Positions 34,756 to 46,117 of a stretch of DNA of 64,000 nucleotides are shown piece after piece. Made by a program: the position numbers and the translations under genes. Source of the stretch: Buddleja alternifolia (Eukaryota; Streptophyta; Magnoliopsida; Lamiales; Scrophulariaceae). Location: the NCBI GenBank assembly GCA_019426215.1, contig CM033391.1, positions 7,862,708 through 7,926,707 of the forward strand, written 5' to 3'. The notes under the pieces are model-generated. The model had not been told where the DNA came from and made no database searches. It worked only from the letters and a program-made list of their open reading frames with translations. Within the stretch, counting starts at the first letter, position 1; every line of letters starts with the position of its first letter.

Positions 34756-35159
34756 TTGCACCGATACATTCAGATCTTCTTGAATATATACAGATTGGTT
34801 GTTCTATTATATGGTATTGATTCTCGTAGATTTTCATTCTTAGATTGGCTGAGATTTGGTATAAGGTGAGTTAATTTGTTTAATTCTTTGCTGCTTATTA
34901 ATAATTCCTTTTTTTTTTTTTCATTATTGTAGAACTATATTCATCTGATAATTGAATTTTTCGTTTAAATATAGAATAAATATTAAATCGTCGATAATTA
35001 TTGTTTTCTGCCTAATATTAATATCAAATCTTTATTAGATGGATCTTATTATTTGTCTTTTGGGCATTGAAATGTTATTGATGAATGAAGAAGTTCAAGA
35101 ATTATTAGGGAGAATTGTAATATTAGTCCATGGGATTTTAATCTCATTATTTACAAATA

Positions 35160-36722
35160 GGAAAAATTGCAATTTTGGTACAGTAAGATAAGGCTAGTTC
35201 GCAAATGGTACAACGTTTTTTACTTTTCTCACTTTTGTTACTAAATATATTTCTTTTTCTCATTTTGGGTACCATCGTTAGTAACTTGACGCGTGCACAT
35301 GTTCGTTAACTTTTGATTTTTGGGGGAAAATATAGGCTTTGTTTGCTTTGTTTTGGGGTTTTTTTTGGTGAAAATTTTGGTAAAAAGGTTTATTGGAAGT
35401 TGTGTATTTTGATAAAAATGTGTTTGATTTTGTATTTGATTTTATTTTTAGAAGAGACAAAAGTTAATGTAGCAGTCAAATTATGTAAGTTTTTTTTAAA
35501 AAAGTTGTGCTTATAATTAGTTAATGATTAAAAAATATAATATAATATAAGTTTTAAATGATTATATTGTAGTTGGTGTAATTAGTAGGCACCCTAAAGT
35601 AGAGACAAATAGGGAGACAATAGTTGACAATTTTTTTGATCAAAAAATCCTTTTTGGTAAAAAAAACATAAAGCAAACAAGTTTTGGGCAAATTTGGTTT
35701 GAAAACAAAAGTAAACACATCCTATACCGTTTGAGGCTGATTTTGAGGGAAATACATAGTCAAATGAGTCAAATTTGACCAATTTAACTTTTCAAGGTCA
35801 TTATTTGTGGTTTTGCTCATTTGAGCTAAAATTTTCCGCAACAATACAAGAGAATTGATAAACGAACTCCGCAACAAGACAAGAGAATTGGAGAATCAAA
35901 TTGTTCCAAATAGGGCAAATGAAATTGGTGAGCTACAAAATGAAATTGATGAGCTACGAAATAGACTCATCAATTCGCAGAAGAGAGGAAAAATAAGGCG
36001 ACATTTGTTTCTTGTAGCAGTGTTTCTTTGTATCATTTGTTGGATGTTTTGAGATGAAGTCTGACAATCCATCTCGGTTTTTATGTGCAATTTATTTTGT
36101 TTATAATGCTTAGCACGTAGTGCATTTTTCTCGTTTAGTTTTGGATATACTTACACACTGGGAGTGCTTTGTTTTGGAGTCAAATTATGCTCTATTTTGT
36201 GGCAAAAATATGTTCTATTTCGTCTGCTACTATCTCTGCTAGAGGAAGATGACACCGAAGACTCCCTTGTTATGCTAAATTTACTCAAATAATGATCTTT
36301 GTGAGAGAAGTACATGATATTCAAAATTTTCAGCAGAATAATAACAAATTGACCACAGATTTTTAGCTGATTTTGAATACAAAACTACTTTGTTCTAGAC
36401 GTCTCCTGATTATGTGCGATATATGTGTAGATAGCCCTGTGTTTCTAGTTTCATGGGAAGAAAATGGTTCATGAATCTGAGCTTTCTACAATGAGTTATG
36501 AATTTTTTCATGAAAACGTGCACAACTGTCTGCACAGTTGGGAAGCTCCAAAAAGTTAACGGACATGTGCAAGGCACATGTCAAAATCCGTCAAATTATT
36601 AACGGTGGTACCCAAAGTGAGAAAAAAAAATATATTTGGTACCAAAAGTGAGAAAAGTAAACAGAGTGGTACCATTTGCGAACTAGCCTTATCCTACGGC
36701 ACCAAAATTGCAATTTTTCTTT
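35160..36722. mobile_element. long-TIR element, about 1.56 kb
   Basis: The left end (ggaaaaattgcaattttggt, then aaggctagttcgcaaatggt) is repeated inverted at 36555-36722 (accatttgcgaactagcctt, then accaaaattgcaatttttc). TIRs are about 165 bp. Flanks tttacaaat and ttcacaaaa look like a decayed 9-bp duplication, suggesting a Mutator-like element. The right arm includes a small palindrome (acatgtgc/gcacatgt). The interior has a coiled-coil reading frame. A related end appears at 63761. Confidence 0.75.
35831..36052 (+). pseudogene. coiled coil plus C-terminal hydrophobic tail frame inside the TIR element
   Basis: An open frame without ATG reads FRNNTRELINELRNKTRELE, then ANEIGELQNEIDELRNRLIN, a basic stretch (KRGKIRRH) and LFLVAVFLCIICWMF before the stop. 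The first part is a heptad-repeat coiled coil with an internal duplication (RNNTREL/RNKTREL). The end resembles a tail-anchor membrane segment. It is probably a captured exon, since a stop precedes it and no start codon is present. The parent gene is unknown. Confidence 0.4.
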
Positions 36723-37469
36723 CACAAAAATGTATTTTTGTTCTCAATCATTAAAAACTGGACGGAATTTCACGTTTATGATGCACGTGCTAATAAGTTT
36801 ACTACTGATCACGTACGACACGCGACCAAACTAACGGCTCGTCAATTTTTTTAATTGTTGAGACTAAAAATTGTGAACAAATGTATCATACGGTATATTT
36901 TGCCATGGTAAACAATAAGACTAAAATTGACTATGCGTTGGTATAATTTTTTTACATATTTTGCAATTTTTTAACTACTTGGGATCGGGGCTTTCTTGAA
37001 ATCCAAACTATTGAGAATGCGAGTGCATTATAAAATTAAACTTCAAGATATAATCAAGGAAAATAAGTATAATAATAATTCCTTAGTTGGTTCGTCAATA
37101 AATGTGGATTTAAATTGTTGAAATATGCAATGACAAAGTAGCACGTTGTAGTGAGTGCTACAGGATATATATTGTGTGGGCTGGCATGAGAAAGTTATTT
37201 GGAGGTGTGGTCCTCGTAATGAATGTAGGGTGGTCGATGAAAATCATCCACTCAATCATAAGATGGAATGATTTTAATGCATCAAATATTATTGGATATA
37301 GAGACGGTATAATACAAAACACATAAATCACCTGTATCCAACAATCTTAAGTGGATTGATTTCTGTAGACCTGGCCCATCTTAGAATTTTCGCATATAAT
37401 ATAAATAAATTCAACTTAATCATAGTTGATTCACTTTAGAAATATCATCAAACACTATTGGGTGACAAA

Positions 37470-37684
37470 ATCGGTCTCATTTTTCACACTTAGATCATGA
37501 TAAAATGAGTGAAAAATTGGTGAAAGTGGAAAGTATTAGTGATAAATTGCTATTATATCATTGGTGAAAAGTCGCTACTGTGTCCCATTTTTTCCTGTTA
37601 AATCACGATAAAATGAGTGGAAAATTGGTGAAAGTTAAAAATATTCGTGATTGTTCGCTACTATATCATTGGCGAAAAGTTGAC
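37470..37684. repeat. two-unit tandem repeat, period about 108 bp
   Basis: Two units share ataaaatgagtg(a/g)aaaatt, ggtgaaagt and tatatcattggcgaaaagt-type sequence, about 80% identical by eye. No coding potential. Confidence 0.7.
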
Positions 37685-38859
37685 TAACTCTATAATACCT
37701 GTTCTACAATAAAATTATCAATTGATGACAACATAAATTATGACTTGCATTGCAGAATAATTGAGGTCGACATACAAAACAAATTTCTTGTATTGTAACT
37801 TATGATACAAGTAAATAGATATGAGAATTCGAATAAAATACGATGCGATGACAAATTTTAAAATTGTAGGATATGATATATCAGGGATACATGCATATAT
37901 ATGTATACATAATATCTAAAATAAATATGACTCAATAGATTAATTGATATAAATAAGATTTTGTCTATTTAAGATTTCTTTGTTATTCGTTTAACTTTTA
38001 TTTTTTAATAAAAGACCAAAAATATTATCTGTTTTTACTATTTTAGCCCAAAAAGTATTGTATAATATTAAAACATACTCTATCTAATTCTAATACATGC
38101 CGGATACTTCAAATTTTGTATCGTGTGAGGTATCCAAATTTTTAATTTTTGGATACTTCAAAATGTGTTGAATGTGGTATTCAAACAATATCCTGGAATA
38201 TCCGTATCCGATATACTGCATGAGGTCATTTGCATAAATATCCATGCATCATTTATTGTAATCCATAAATTGTGTTAACTATTAGTTTTAGAAAAGTCAG
38301 GTAAAATTCTCATTAAAATGCAAAATTTTGTAAATCCATCCATTGCTCGCCATAAAATTACAACAATCCCCAAAGTTTTGAATAGAGTTCCAAAATGAGT
38401 CTTTTGACTACACAGTACTACATTTTGACTTGACATACTTTATTGCATTTCCTTAATTCCAGCAATTCAATGCCCCATTAAAAGTCAATATGTATTTGGG
38501 ACTTGGGAGTTGGATTTTGCCTTTTTCTTTTTGGTAATTAATATTTTGGGGTTGGGTCGGCTAAACCAACTTAAGTGAAATATATGTGAAGGAATTAGGT
38601 TTTTCTACGGTTGATCGAATGATGACCGTCGTTTATAGGGTTGGACATGTGAAAACAAATTCCAATTAATAAATTACAGGTTCACGATGTGCAATAAGCT
38701 TTGACTAATTACGTCGGTATGATGAGATAAATGAATTATACTCTTTATTAATCGGTGTATACTTTAATAAAATGATCAATATAAGACAGTTATAGTAATC
38801 TTTGCTATGTGAACGATCCAGTTCGACCAAATTGAGTCTAAAAAAAAGAATTTTTTGTA

Positions 38860-39075
38860 ATATAAACTCCAATCTCAATTTAAGTTATGTATCAATTTCA
38901 ACTTTTATGTGGAAGGTCCTAGGTTCAATTCTACGCTATTACAAGTTGTGATTTTTCTATCCTTATTTGGAATTTTATAGGGTTGTGTATCCCATAAGTA
39001 AAAACTATTAGCCCAAATTTATTAGGGCTATTTCCTTCGTCTACAATAAAATAAAAATAAAAATAAAGGGTATTT
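38860..39075 (+). mobile_element. possible SINE remnant
   Basis: The word aggttcaattctacg resembles a polymerase III B box, and the segment ends in an A-rich (aaaat)n tail. I found no clear A box and no target duplication around the whole, so this is a weak call. Confidence 0.3.
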
Positions 39076-39378
39076 CCTTTTGTCTAAAACTAATAAAAAA
39101 TAAAAAAATACGTAAGTGGGAGTGCGTATAACTCTACGTAGCAAAATCAGAAAATATAACTCCAAATGTGACTGGGTGCACTTAGCACAATGTTCTCTAT
39201 TCAATTAATTCATTTTCATAATAATTTAATACCAAAATATATATGATGAGTCAATTGAAGGGAAAGAGTAATTTGGTGGAGAGTATCTTTCCCACAAAGG
39301 AAATAGAAAATTCGGTATAAAAAAAGGGATTTTTTGGAGACGAGGAAGGCACGTTCTTGCTCCTATAATTTGATATTT

Positions 39379-40164
39379 GGGTTAATTATACTTTATACAT
39401 TTTTATTTACTATAATTACAGTCCAATCTGTTTATTTTGGATTCATAATAAAATTTTATATTGACCCCATTTTGACTAACAGCCATTAGTCAAGCATGAT
39501 GAAAAATGTAGAATGTCAATCTTATTCATGCTCTAAAAATATTAAAAAAAATAAAAAGGGGTTAATTACATTAACACCTTCCTTATTTAGTGTAATTATA
39601 ATGCTATTCACTTTATTGGATCATATAACATACACTAATTTCTTATAAGAACATCTTACAATTACCCCATGACTAACTTCCGTTACTTTTTTCCCCCTTT
39701 CTTAAATTTTTAATATTTTTTCATAATAACTTTTTAAATTTTATTTTTTTATTATTAGTATTACCTTATATATATATATATTTATTTTCCTTCAACTTAA
39801 TTTAATTTGCCAATTGTTTTCATATTTTCGGCAACTTTTTAATTTAAAAAAAAAACTCAAATTGGCACAAATCCGAATTTACACTTCATTATCAACATGT
39901 TAATAATTTTTTTACGAATCATTTATTCAAGACTAAATTGTAAGTTACAATTACATACTCTTTAATATGAAAAATTACATTCACCCCTTCAAGGTCAAAA
40001 TGAGAAATTTTTTTAAAAAAATTGATGATGTCAGCAAATTCCGTTAATAGAAGGAGGGCCACTGTAAGATTTTATTATGAAAGGGGGGTATTTGTTATGT
40101 ATTCAAAATAAACGGGCTGGATTGTAATTACATTAAATAAGAGGTGTAGTTAGTCTAATTAACC
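39379..40164. mobile_element. MITE-like inverted-repeat element
   Basis: The left end (gggttaattatactttatac, then aattacagtccaatctgttt) matches the reverse complement of the right end (aaacgggctggattgtaatt, then gtctaattaacc). A further ttaattacattaacacc segment at 39560 matches the same family, so one member may be nested in another. It ends about 325 bp from the 3' end of the B3 gene. Confidence 0.65.
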
Positions 40165-40487
40165 TTTCATTTAAATATGCATACATTCACTTCCCTAGAT
40201 TTGTTCAAAATTCACCAAAACTCTATTGTTTCCTACTAAATTTGCACAAATGAATTAGGGTATTTTGATACAAATGCACTTATGGCAAATGGACTTTTCA
40301 ATAAGTTTCACTTTGAACTTCAATTTTTTTTTTAACAAGCTTCACTTTGCAGAGTGCAGCATGTGTGTTTTTCAGCAAAAATTAACACCTCAAAAATCGA
40401 ACAATCACTGATAATTCTAACAAAAAATCAAATACACTAATAAAAACAACAGTAGCACTGATCCCCCTTGTTCTTCCACAAGCATTT

Positions 40488-43400
40488 TCACTTGTCTAAG
40501 CTATCTACAGCATAAACCAGTATGTCCCGGCCCTCGTTGTCGTTTCGTTGAACGAACTCACAAACGCACACGTCGTCCCTCTTGATGTCGTTCATCGTGC
40601 AGAGGCCTCTCCATCCTCTGTTCAAGCACACCCGTCCATCTCTCCAACGCTTAATCTTTGTCTCCCATTTATTTCCTTTTCTATCAACGAGGAACATTAT
40701 CTCTCGAAGGTTGAGATTATAATCTTCAATCACATTCTTCGGGATGAGCTGCAATGATACATTACGATCCATCAGATTCATCTACGTATATAGTAGATCA
40801 TTTTGATCACTATTGCGTGACTCTGATACCATATTGTATAAAGCAACAAATGAGTATATAATAAACGTTACCAACTCATTCCTCCGTTTTTCCTTTCTTG
40901 ATCTTGACACGAAGAAAGGATTTTTGGGCCGGGGAACCAATCCCGACTCGAAGATCTCATCACCGTAACAATGAGGAGCAATGTTTTGCTTGCGTCTACT
41001 CTTCGTAGTTGTGGCTCCACCTAAGAAAACCAAATTGCATTACAAGACGATTAGGCGGATATATACATGGGCAAAATGCGGATGCCCTCAAGTTGTAGGA
41101 GTAGGGCACTTTGTTCCTTGTGCTATAAAATATTGCACCAAACGCTCTTACATTTTGAAATTTTTACAGAATACCTCCTGATTCTGTCGGACGGAATATT
41201 AGTGGAATCTTCTGACGAAATCGGAATCAGGGAATACTTTATGAAAATTTCAAGGGTTAGGATGTCAAGTGCAAGTTTTTATAGCATAAGGGACAATGTG
41301 CTCTACTCCTATAAGTAGGACGTGTCTGCATTTAACCTTATATACGATATACGAACGAAACATAGAAGATCATAAGCCTACTTTTATTTCCCATGTTGAA
41401 CTTTAATTTGCCAAAGGGCAACGACATTGATCTAGAATTCGGCTCAATGTCCTCCTCAGACATTTCCTCTTCTTCGTTTTCATCTTCTTCTTCCTCCTCC
41501 TCCCGTTCTTCATCTTCATCTTCATCTTCTTCCTCTTGTTCGTCTTCGTCTTCTTCCTCTTTGTCTTCTTCATCCATTTCCTCCTCTTTAACTTTGAAAC
41601 GCAAATAACCGACACCTTTCTTCTCACACGCAGTTTCTCCAAGAAGTTTGAAATCAAACAAGTTATTACCCTTGTACTCAAACACCAAGAAGTCACCCCA
41701 CTCCAACGAATTTTCTTTGTAAAACTTTGCCCAACCTTTGTCGAAATACCAGTCATGTCCGACTCTAGAAACTGCGACTTGCCACGTATTCGTGTAGCGG
41801 TCTCTGAGGATGACAGCATCGTTTGCTAGAGCTCGCATTTGGGAACCGTAAGCCAGAGGAATTCTCTAATAGAGAACAAGGTAAAGAAATACAATTTCAG
41901 AGTTACTTCTATGTTATGATTTTTTGAATGAAAAGGAAATCAATTTCATCTAATATATTTGCCTCAAAATTTTCTATCATAGTATAGTATTTCAACATCA
42001 AAGAAAATTAATTTGATCACTCCTAAACATATATTTTAATCTTTTAGTTTATGAAGGTAATATTAGCAAACTAAGTTTAGGAAAAGTATTCACATGCATG
42101 ATGCAACGCACATAATAATTCAGCATTTTTGATCGTGAAGTTCCATAGGTTTCTCAAGCAAAATTCAAGTCTAGATCCCAAATGACTTTACAGTATGTCA
42201 GATAAACGAATCAAACTTCTCCATTCTATTCTTGAGATGGGTCAATAAAACCTTGTTTGTGCATGATGTGCATTAAGCTAATAAACCAGCTTGATGTCGA
42301 TTGTCTCTCAACATACAACGAATTAACCAGCACTAGCACCAACACCAACACAAACTTTTTGTAGTAACAATACTACTAACAAGATTGATGTGGTTCAGTT
42401 CGAGAACTAGGCATGAAATGGTTAATTCTGTATTAATGTTCGGGGAAAAATAAATTAAGAAAAACACGATTGGGTGTTTAGCCTATTTCGTTATTGCATA
42501 GTTTTTTTGCATTTTAAGCAAAATACAGGGGAGTATTATGCAATTAACCCTATTATATATTAAAGTAGAAATAGTGAATCTGCCCAGATAGGGATAATTG
42601 GATACTGTATCCTTGTGAAATACGAAATCTGCACACATCCCCTTGTGTTAAAAAAATAGCCTGAAATGCCCCTATATTTTTTAAAACTCTGCACGAAAAC
42701 CCCAACCTTACTTCAAATACGTGAATGCTACCTTCCCCGGATTTAACACGGATTGGGGGTTTCGTGTAGAGTTTTGAAAATTATAGGGTTATTTCAGACT
42801 ATTTTTTTAACACAGGGGGCTGTGTGCATGTTTCATATTTCACAGGAGTATGATATGCAATTATCCCGCCAGATATTTGTACTTTTTTTCATAAGCCTGC
42901 CCAGAAATTTATGCAGTACAAATGAATTCATAGCTTTATTAAGTGGGCTAAGGGCTTTTATGTTCCTCACGTGGGTTCTAGTGGGCTATGGGCTTGGGAA
43001 AAAATTAATTCTTTGTCCAAGCCCATGTAATTTTATATATGTACCATAATTATTTACCAAAAATCCATTATATAATTAACCATTTATTTTTTCCTTTAGA
43101 TATGAAATTCCCTTAATCCGTTTTAATGTGATATAGGATAGGTCAAAAGATGCGAAGTGGAAGAGACATTATAATGCCTAATTGGATGATATACTCATTT
43201 TAAAAAAAGTTATTTTTATAGAATTATTTTTTGCAAAATGTATTTGGATGTCATGCCTATACTTTTTCATAAAAAAATAATTTCAAAATTTCTATTTATA
43301 TTTTGGGAAATTTGATAAACTAGCTAATTTTCAAAAAAAGCTCCCACAGAAAAAGAGAAAATTGAGTCTTTTTACTATTAATGTTGACAGTTCCCTCAAC

Positions 43401-43743
43401 GATTAAAAAGGCTTTGTCAGACTATTTATCAATACTGAGAGTCAAATTAATCACATATTATAAATTGAAATAATGCAACGTTCAAACAAGACTCACTTTG
43501 CCTCTTCTTTGTTGTGTAAATCAATGTATTTTACTTGGATATATTTATGAAAATGATATCTAAACGCTCAATCCAAACAAGTTTCTCATAAAAAAAAAAA
43601 TGTTCCATGAACTCTAATCATTAAATATTTTTTTCAGAAAAAAAAAATACATCTAAGCACTCTTTCAAAAAACTTTTCTCTACTTTTACAGCAAAAAGAA
43701 AAAGAAAAAAAATTCTTAGAGATGAGCGTGTCATCCAAGTAGC

Positions 43744-43783
<40 letters not shown>

Positions 43784-44208
43784 TGTCATCAGAAACGGAG
43801 CCACATGGGGGCACCCGTCTCCCTCAACTTTGAAAAATCTATTTTTTTGCCCTATAAACTTTTAAAATATGAAATTTTGCCCCCCCAAAATTCAAAAATA
43901 TCAAAGTTTGGGCCTTTTTTTTTTGTATTCGCCCCCCTCCCCAGAACCCGAAATTCTGGCTCCGTCCCTACTTGCCATGTGTTATTAAGGGATCAGTTCA
44001 AAATTCTAAGTTAGAAGTTAGAACTTTACAATTTTTCAGCATAAAGATTTACATAAAGATTCTTAACTATGATCCGAGTTATTTACCACACACAACTAAA
44101 TTAATAAACAAACAAAGGAGGGAGACACATTAATGAGAAAACATATACCATCTTTTCAGAATTCATTTCAGGCCAAATGACCTGGAAGAAGCTGGGTCTG
44201 TGATCCAT
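40488..44208 (-). CDS. REM-type B3 domain transcription factor, two B3 domains, 317 aa
   Basis: Coding exons on the minus strand: 44149-44208, 41382-41865, 40872-41020 and 40488-40748. All borders are GT..AG and the joined frame is open. The first B3 domain (about residues 4-110) starts RPSFFQVIWPEM, continues RIPLAYGSQM and WQVAVSRVGHDWYFDKGWAK, and ends DFLVFEYKGNNLFDF. A run of Glu and Asp (about 114-161) links it to a second domain at 215-317: NPFFVSRSRKEKRRNEL joined by splicing to LIPKNVIEDYNL, then RDILVYAVD and the stop. B3 domains bind DNA, and the two-domain layout with an acidic linker is typical of the plant REM family. A non-coding leader exon lies around 44345-44410. The 2.3-kb first coding intron carries two MITEs and an (AT)n tract. 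Targets are unknown. Confidence 0.88.
41069..41338. mobile_element. MITE in a B3-gene intron, same family as 15775-16192
   Basis: The ends gggcaaaatgcggatgccct and the reverse complement of ggacgtgtctgcatttaacc are inverted. Inner words tttacagaatacctcctgat and tttttatagcataa are shared with the PDI intron element. It lies in the intron between coding exons 2 and 3. Confidence 0.7.
42591..42867. mobile_element. 277-bp foldback MITE in the first coding intron of the B3 gene
   Basis: Long inverted arms: gggataattggatactgtat and tgtgttaaaaaaatagcctg at the left match the right-hand agactatttttttaacaca and tatgatatgcaattatccc. Flanks gcccagata and gccagata are nearly the same, consistent with a short duplication with one lost base. 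Confidence 0.75.
43176..43744. mobile_element. MITE-like element in the first coding intron of the B3 gene
   Basis: The left end cctaattggatgatatactc matches the reverse complement of the right end (gagcgtgtcatccaagtag). The inner T-rich and A-rich arms also mirror each other. It is followed directly by an (AT)n run. Confidence 0.55.
43746..43782. repeat. (AT)n microsatellite
   Basis: About 18 uninterrupted at/ta units inside the B3 gene intron. Confidence 0.9.
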
Positions 44209-44777
44209 GCCTATCTCCAAGAATTTTTTACAATCCTGAAAAAAAAAATAGAAGAAAAATGAAATTTAATTATTGAAATATCAAGAGTCTTGGAATACAT
44301 ACAACTATACAAGCTTTAATATATTTATCATGTATGTATTTACCTGGAAAGGAGAATCAGAGCAACTTGAGAGAGAGACAGAGAGAGAGTTGTTTGGAGT
44401 TGCAGAGATTAATGGGGATTAATTGTTGTTATTTTGCAATGCATTATTGCATGCAGAAAGAAGGTGGTATGTGAATTGTTGCCTATCACTTTTCGTTTTA
44501 CTATTTTCGGGTTTTTGAGGGGTATGGGGCCTATGGGCTGTCAATTACCTATATATCCCTACTCCTCACTTCAATTATTACTACTATATTTTTAGTTTTA
44601 CTATTTCTTTATATCTATATCTATATCTATACTACTATAAAAATATGGATTTTGAAAATTGTTTCTTCCAATTGTGATATTACAATATCACCCTTACTTA
44701 GATTTATTACCACCTTTGTTTAAATAATTAAATAATTATTTGAGACTCTACATTAAGTCATTAACTACCCTTGCTTA

Positions 44778-46109
44778 TAGGGATGGCAATGGGACGGGTA
44801 GGGCAAGACTCATTTCCCGTCCCGTTAAAAAAAAATTGGACCCGGACTCGTTCCGGACCCGGTCATTTCCCGGTCCTGACCGGACCCGTCCCGGACCCGG
44901 CCATTTCCCGGCGAGTCCGGGTCCTTCCCATTGGACCCGCTTGATTTTGTTTTTTTGATATTTTTTTAAATCTTATTCTCGCAAATGCATTTAGAACATA
45001 TAAAATAAGAAAATTATATCGAATCCGTAAACAAATTCACTACAAGTATATATATATGTATGTATATATAACACTCACAATCACATTATAAAAGAAGAGT
45101 ACAACCCAGAAACAAAAATAATATAGAAAAGCAAGTTATATTTAATAAAACCGTTGAACCAAAACTCTCTCTTTATTCTAAACCCATTTGTTAGTCAAAC
45201 AATCAACATAGTAGTTATCTTCTCCTCCACCAATTAACTCGTTTCTTTGTTTGCAGCTGCAATTTCGTGGCTGTTAGTAATTTCTGTAAGGGATATATAT
45301 ATACATATATATCCCTTACAGAAACTGACACAGCAACCCTTCACCAAATGGTACAATTTCAAAGCCTCTACATACACAGATAGACTAATTACATTCATGA
45401 ACATAGATCAAAAGTCCAAAACACATCACATCACAACTTAGAAATTAAAGTCGAGTAGTTGACGGCTAACACGTCAACAACAAATTAGTAAAAGAAAAAT
45501 AACGAAGAACAAAAATAGAAACGCGCGTGAGTTCACCTCTTGAGAAGATTGAAGCAATGACATTTTACAAACAGCTTGTGTGCTAGAAAATCACAAAAAG
45601 CTTGAGCAACGCGGCGTGAAGGTGACACCGGCGTTTGTCGCCGTAGTCTTGTCTTCGACGCGGAAGGATTGGGAGGCGGCGTTCAGCCGTTCACGTTCTT
45701 GCTTTGGCTGCAAGATGAGGAGCGAGGGGCGACGGCCGACGAGTGACTGAGTGAGGAGTGAAGAGTGAGGTTGTCGCCGCTGCGTTTGAATTGTGAGCTG
45801 TGAGCAGTGAGTTGTGACTTGTGAGGAGTGAAAGAGAAATATAGGAATTAGGTTTTGCTGCCTAACTTTGTGTCTTATCCTTGCTTGATATAATATTATA
45901 TATATATATATAATTTAAAAATAATATCTATTATATTATTGATCGGGACGGGTCCGGGTCCGGGACGGGAAATCGACTGGACTCATTTCCCGTCCCGGAC
46001 CCGGCCGGGTCTTAAATTTCGATACCCGGACCCGGTCCCATTTATTTGGACTCGTCCCGGTCCCATTAGGGACGGGTACTCATTAAACCCGGTCCCATTG
46101 CCATCCCTA
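44778..46109. mobile_element. hAT element, 1332 bp, non-autonomous
   Basis: The ends tagggatggcaatgggacgg and its complement cccattgccatcccta are inverted, and rich acccgg/ccggg words fill the subterminal 170 bp on both sides. A perfect 8-bp duplication, cttgctta, flanks it (44770-44777 and 46110-46117), diagnostic of hAT. The GC-rich minus-strand stretch at 45540-45840 looks like a leader ending in an ATG at about 45563 (MSLLQSSQ), so it may keep the promoter and start of a transposase gene whose body is gone. It lies upstream of the B3 gene. Confidence 0.9.
45281..45324. repeat. 18-bp perfect hairpin inside the hAT element
   Basis: tttctgtaagggatatat and its exact complement face each other around a short AT loop. 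The stem is unusually perfect for this region. Confidence 0.75.
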
Positions 46110-46117
46110 CTTGCTTA

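Larger units (their letters stand above)
36725..39378. other. AT-rich intergenic sequence
   Basis: No coding frame. It contains the short tandem repeat at 37470-37684 and a possible SINE near 38860; otherwise nothing was recognised. Confidence 0.4.

Noticed and set aside
34176..34761. Several overlapping frames around the AGP-like gene
   Set aside because: They are by-products of its Ser/Pro/Ala-rich codons; only the frame with signal peptide and membrane helix is credible.
41393..41829. Plus-strand poly-Ser and minus-strand poly-Lys frames in the B3 gene
   Set aside because: They are other-frame readings of the acidic repeat tract in coding exon 2.
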